A program made the translations under genes and the position numbers. From positions 1-18,144 of the forward strand of contig WRAA01000012.1 in assembly GCA_009780445.1 (NCBI GenBank): a stretch of DNA of 18,144 bases, given 5' to 3'. The notes below the pieces were generated by a model. The model searched no databases, was not told the DNA's origin, and worked only from the letters and a program-made list of their open reading frames with translations. The DNA comes from Defluviitaleaceae bacterium. GTDB taxonomy: Bacteria > Bacillota > Clostridia > Lachnospirales > WRAA01. Every line of letters starts with the position of its first letter. Within the stretch, counting starts at the first letter, position 1. Below are positions 14,915 to 18,144 of this stretch, piece after piece.

Positions 14915-17900
14915 CTAACCGTGCTTGCGCGCAGTTTTCAGCGCGGACTTCGCGCCGGCCAGCATCAGCTTTATGCGGTTCAGCTGGTTAACCTCCGACG
15001 CGCCGGGGTCATAGTCCACCGCCACGATGTTGGCCGAAGGGTAGCGGCGTTTCAGCTCCTTCAGGATGCCCTTGCCGGTGACGTGGTTCGGCAGACAGGC
15101 AAAGGGCTGGGTGCAGACGATGTTGTCCACGCGGCTGTGCAGAAGCTCCACCATTTCAGAGGCAAGGAACCATCCTTCGCCCGTCTGGTTGCCCAGCGAG
15201 ACTATCGGCTCGGCAAGCCTTGCAAGCTCCTGTATCGTGGCGGGCGCCTCGAAGCGTTGGCTGTTGCGCAGCACGCGGCGCATGTTCCTGCGGTATAGGT
15301 CGATGACCATTACCGCCGCGTTGCCCGTGTAGCCGCTAAGCTTCGACATACCGAAGTACTTCTCCCGGTAGGCCGAGTTAAAGAAGCTGTATGTGAAGAA
15401 CTCGATCAGATCCGGCACCACGGCCTCGCAACCCTCTTCCTCCAAGAGCGTGATGATATCGTTGTTGGCCGTCGGGTGGAACTTGACCAGGATTTCGCCT
15501 ACCACGCCGACCCGGGGTTTTTCGGTATCGTTAAGCGGGAGGCTGTCGAAGTCTCTCACTATGTTGGTTATGTTGCGCTTGAAGTCTCCGAAGCTTCCGC
15601 CGCGCAGATCGGCTTCGCAGATTGCGTTCCACTGTTCGTACAGCGCGTTGGCGGACCCCGCCTCCAGCTCGTATGGGCGTGTTCTGTACAGCACCCGCAT
15701 GAGAAGGTCCCCGTACACCAGGGATTGCACGGCCTTGTGCAGAAGCTTGGGCGTGGCCGCAAAACCCGGGTTGCGCTCCAGCCCCGCCGCGCTCACGGCC
15801 ACAAGCGGAACATGCCCCATGCCGGCCGCCGCCAATGCTTTGCGGAAGAATGCCACGTAGTTCGTCGCGCGGCAGCCGCCGCCGGTCTGGCTCATGAACA
15901 CGGCCACCTTGTCCAGATCATACTTCCCGGACTGCAGTGCCTTCATCACCTGCCCCACGACGATCAGCGCGGGGTAGCACGCGTCGTTGTTCACATAACG
16001 CAGGCCGATGTCCACCGCGTCGCGCTCCATCTCCGGCATCACGTCCACCTTGTAGCCGCAGGCGCGGAAGGCCGGCTCCAACAGCCTAAAGTGTATGGGC
16101 GACATCTGCGGACACAGTATCGTGTGTGTCTCCCGCATCTCCTTGGTGAATATGGGGCGCGGGCTTCCGCACGGGCGGCCTTCGGGTTCGTCCACGGATA
16201 CAAGGCCGCTTCCGTCGTCCAACACTGTAAGCGCGGCCACTCTCTCCTTTTCGTCCAGAGCCGCCAACAGCGATCTCACACGGATCTTCGCGGAGCCAAG
16301 GTTGCTCACCTCGTCGATCTTGAGGCATGTGTAGATCTTGCCGTGGCGTTCCAGGATGGCCCTGCACTCGTCCGTCACAACAGCGTCCAGCCCGCAGCCG
16401 AAGGAGTTCAGCTGTATCAACTCCAGATCATGCCGCGTGGCCACATAGGCCGCCGCCGCGTACACCCGCGAATGGTAGACCCATTGGTCCCGCACCATCA
16501 TCGGGCGTTCCACCAGGTCTTCGCCAAGGCCTGTCACAGATTCGTCGCACAGCACGGCCACGCCATAGCTTGCGATCAGCTCCGGTATGCCGTGGTTTAT
16601 CTCCGGATCCGCATGATATGGCCGGCCGGACAGCACGATCCCGCGCAGACCCTTCTCGGCCATAATCTCCAGAGCTTCCTCACCCTTTACGCGCAGGTCG
16701 TGTCTAAAAGCCTGCTGTTCCTTCCAGCCCGCTTCGGCCGCCGCCTCCACCTCTCTCGCGGGTATGCCCGGGAAGGTCTCGCGCATACGCCGCTTCAGCA
16801 CATCCAAGCTGTGCAGGGATATAAACGGCGCGATAAACTCTATGCCGCCGTGCCGCAGCTCTTCCACGTTGTTCTTTATGTTCTCCGGATAGCTGGTGAC
16901 TATCGGGCAGTTGAAGTGGTTGTCCGCGCCCTCTATCTCCTTGTATTCATAGGCCACGCCGGGATAGAATATGGCCGGCACACCCTGTTCGATCAACGAC
17001 ATTATATGCCCGTGCGCCAGCTTCGCGGGATAACACTCGGACTCGCTGGGGATGGACTCCAACCCCTTCTCGTAAACCTCGCGGTTAGTGGCCGGCGAAA
17101 GTTTCACGCAGTAACCCAGCCGCGTGAAGAAGGTGTGCCACAGCGGATAGTTCTCGTACATGTTCAGCACGCGCGGTATGCCGATTACGCCGCGCGGCGC
17201 GTGTTCCTCCGGCAGAGCTTCGTAGTCGAAGGTGCGCCGGAGCTTGTACGAGTAGACATTCGGCACCTCGTTCTCCACGGCCACCGGCTTGCCCAGCCCC
17301 TTCTCGCACCGGTTCCCGGAGATGAACCGCCCGCCGCCCTCGAACATGTTGATGGTAAGCAGGCAGCTGTTCTCGCAAGCGGCACAGCGCGTATGGCGCG
17401 TTGTAACGCGGAAGGTTTCCAGCGCGGCCGCAGATATCAGCCCGCCCCTTGCCGCCGGCGCGAAGCTTGCCGCGACGGCGGCTCCGGCGGGATCCCCTGC
17501 GGTGCCGTGAGAGGTCGGCGCGGACGGGTAACGCGCCGTACCCTCATACGTGGGCGCGGCACCATGGCTCGCGGCAGCGTCATTCACGCCAAGGCGTTCC
17601 GAAGCAATCAAGGCCGCGCCGAACGCGCCCATCAGCCCCGCGATATCCGGCCGCACCGCCTCCGCCCCGCTAACAGCCTCGAAGGCTCGAAGCATCGATT
17701 CATTGTAGAACGTGCCGCCCTGCACAACAACAGCCCGCCCCATCTGGCTAGGGTCTGTGATCTTTATAACCTTCTGCAGGGCGTTCTTGATGACGGAGTA
17801 GGACAGGCCGGCGGAGATATCGGCCACTTCCGCGCCCTCCTTCTGCGCCTGCTTCACCCGCGAGTTCATAAACACGGTACAGCGCGAACCCAGGTCGATA

Positions 17901-18144
17901 GGGTTCTTCGCAAACAGCGCGATCTTCGCAAACTCCGCCACATCCATATCCAGCGACCGCGCAAAGGTCTCGATGAAGGATCCGCAGCCGGCCGAACACG
18001 CCTCGTTAAGCAGCACATTGTCGATCACGCCGTCCTTGATCCTGATGCACTTCATGTCCTGCCCGCCGATGTCGAGTATGAAGTCCACCTCCGGCAGGAA
18101 GTGCGCCGCGGCCTTGTAGTGCGCGATAGTCTCAACTTCGCCGA
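14915..18144 (-). CDS. Acyl-CoA dehydratase activase / 2-hydroxyacyl-CoA dehydratase-like fusion, 5' end beyond the right edge (partial)
   Basis: The frame is open to the right edge, giving 1075 visible residues, and begins mid-domain (GEVETIAHYKAAAHFLPE before DFILDIGGQD), so the start is outside. Part 1 is the C-terminal half of a BadF/BcrA/HgdC-type ATPase: DIGGQDMK, NEACSAGCGSFIE and SRCTVFMNS supply nucleotide and Fe-S cluster residues. Then comes an Ala/Gly/Pro-rich linker (about 17587-17444) and a CAACENSC...C cluster (17386-17306). The DUF2229-like segment follows (VIGIPRVLNMYENYPLWHTF, SESECYPAKLAHGH), then a C-terminal dehydratase-like segment with further Cys (ILCPQMSP, NNDACYPALIV, TGGGCRATNY). 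HgdC proteins inject an electron into 2-hydroxyacyl-CoA dehydratases using ATP; the reaction of these long fusions is not established. First visible gene of the leftward operon. Stop TAG. Confidence 0.88.
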   Translation of the reverse strand, partial: GEVETIAHYKAAAHFLPEVDFILDIGGQDMKCIRIKDGVIDNVLLNEACSAGCGSFIETFARSLDMDVAEFAKIALFAKNPIDLGSRCTVFMNSRVKQAQKEGAEVADISAGLSYSVIKNALQKVIKITDPSQMGRAVVVQGGTFYNESMLRAFEAVSGAEAVRPDIAGLMGAFGAALIASERLGVNDAAASHGAAPTYEGTARYPSAPTSHGTAGDPAGAAVAASFAPAARGGLISAAALETFRVTTRHTRCAACENSCLLTINMFEGGGRFISGNRCEKGLGKPVAVENEVPNVYSYKLRRTFDYEALPEEHAPRGVIGIPRVLNMYENYPLWHTFFTRLGYCVKLSPATNREVYEKGLESIPSESECYPAKLAHGHIMSLIEQGVPAIFYPGVAYEYKEIEGADNHFNCPIVTSYPENIKNNVEELRHGGIEFIAPFISLHSLDVLKRRMRETFPGIPAREVEAAAEAGWKEQQAFRHDLRVKGEEALEIMAEKGLRGIVLSGRPYHADPEINHGIPELIASYGVAVLCDESVTGLGEDLVERPMMVRDQWVYHSRVYAAAAYVATRHDLELIQLNSFGCGLDAVVTDECRAILERHGKIYTCLKIDEVSNLGSAKIRVRSLLAALDEKERVAALTVLDDGSGLVSVDEPEGRPCGSPRPIFTKEMRETHTILCPQMSPIHFRLLEPAFRACGYKVDVMPEMERDAVDIGLRYVNNDACYPALIVVGQVMKALQSGKYDLDKVAVFMSQTGGGCRATNYVAFFRKALAAAGMGHVPLVAVSAAGLERNPGFAATPKLLHKAVQSLVYGDLLMRVLYRTRPYELEAGSANALYEQWNAICEADLRGGSFGDFKRNITNIVRDFDSLPLNDTEKPRVGVVGEILVKFHPTANNDIITLLEEEGCEAVVPDLIEFFTYSFFNSAYREKYFGMSKLSGYTGNAAVMVIDLYRRNMRRVLRNSQRFEAPATIQELARLAEPIVSLGNQTGEGWFLASEMVELLHSRVDNIVCTQPFACLPNHVTGKGILKELKRRYPSANIVAVDYDPGASEVNQLNRIKLMLAGAKSALKTARKHG

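Overview
The window looks like a chromosomal stretch of a GC-rich, probably Gram-positive (Clostridia-type) anaerobe. The grounds are strong purine-rich ribosome sites, several TTG and GTG starts, a lipobox-anchored peptide-binding protein, the long (about 670-residue) form of urocanase, and a very long activase/2-hydroxyacyl-CoA-dehydratase-like fusion of the kind common in amino-acid-fermenting anaerobes. The assignment is inference; no rRNA, tRNA or taxonomic marker gene is present.

Layout. (1) Positions 1-3058, minus strand: the N-terminal 1019 residues of a large exported surface protein that runs off the left edge. It has a signal peptide, an acidic Ser/Asp/Gly- then Glu/Tyr-rich stalk, a Gly/Asn-rich possibly beta-helical region, a TTTPE(V/I) repeat, two copies of one domain, and a PETS tetrapeptide array. 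(2) Positions 3207-5216, minus strand: hutU, urocanate hydratase, with no other hut gene in view. (3) Positions 5217-5440: a divergent control region with a near-consensus promoter for the rightward operon, a weaker one for hutU, and small repeats that could be operators. (4) Positions 5441-11392, plus strand: a complete dipeptide/oligopeptide ABC importer (binding lipoprotein, two permeases, two ATPases) plus an unrecognised small membrane protein. A large hairpin with a short T-run lies between the binding protein and the first permease. (5) Positions 11403-11443: a symmetrical terminator shared with the converging leftward genes. (6) Positions 11448-18144, minus strand: an apparent operon read right to left: activase/dehydratase-like fusion (5' end off the right edge), a DUF2161-type PD-(D/E)XK-fold protein, and a PMCA-like Ca2+ P-type ATPase. 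A hairpin masks the ATPase ribosome binding site.

Together the genes suggest a peptide- and amino-acid-using lifestyle: peptides are imported, histidine is broken down through urocanate, and 2-hydroxyacyl-CoA chemistry of a type used in glutamate fermentation is encoded nearby. That link is inferred from co-location. The least explained items are the mosaic surface protein, the ribosome-site-masking hairpin before the Ca2+ ATPase, the hairpin inside the transporter operon, and the small membrane protein at its end. I found no convincing CRISPR array, transposon, prophage or RNA gene.
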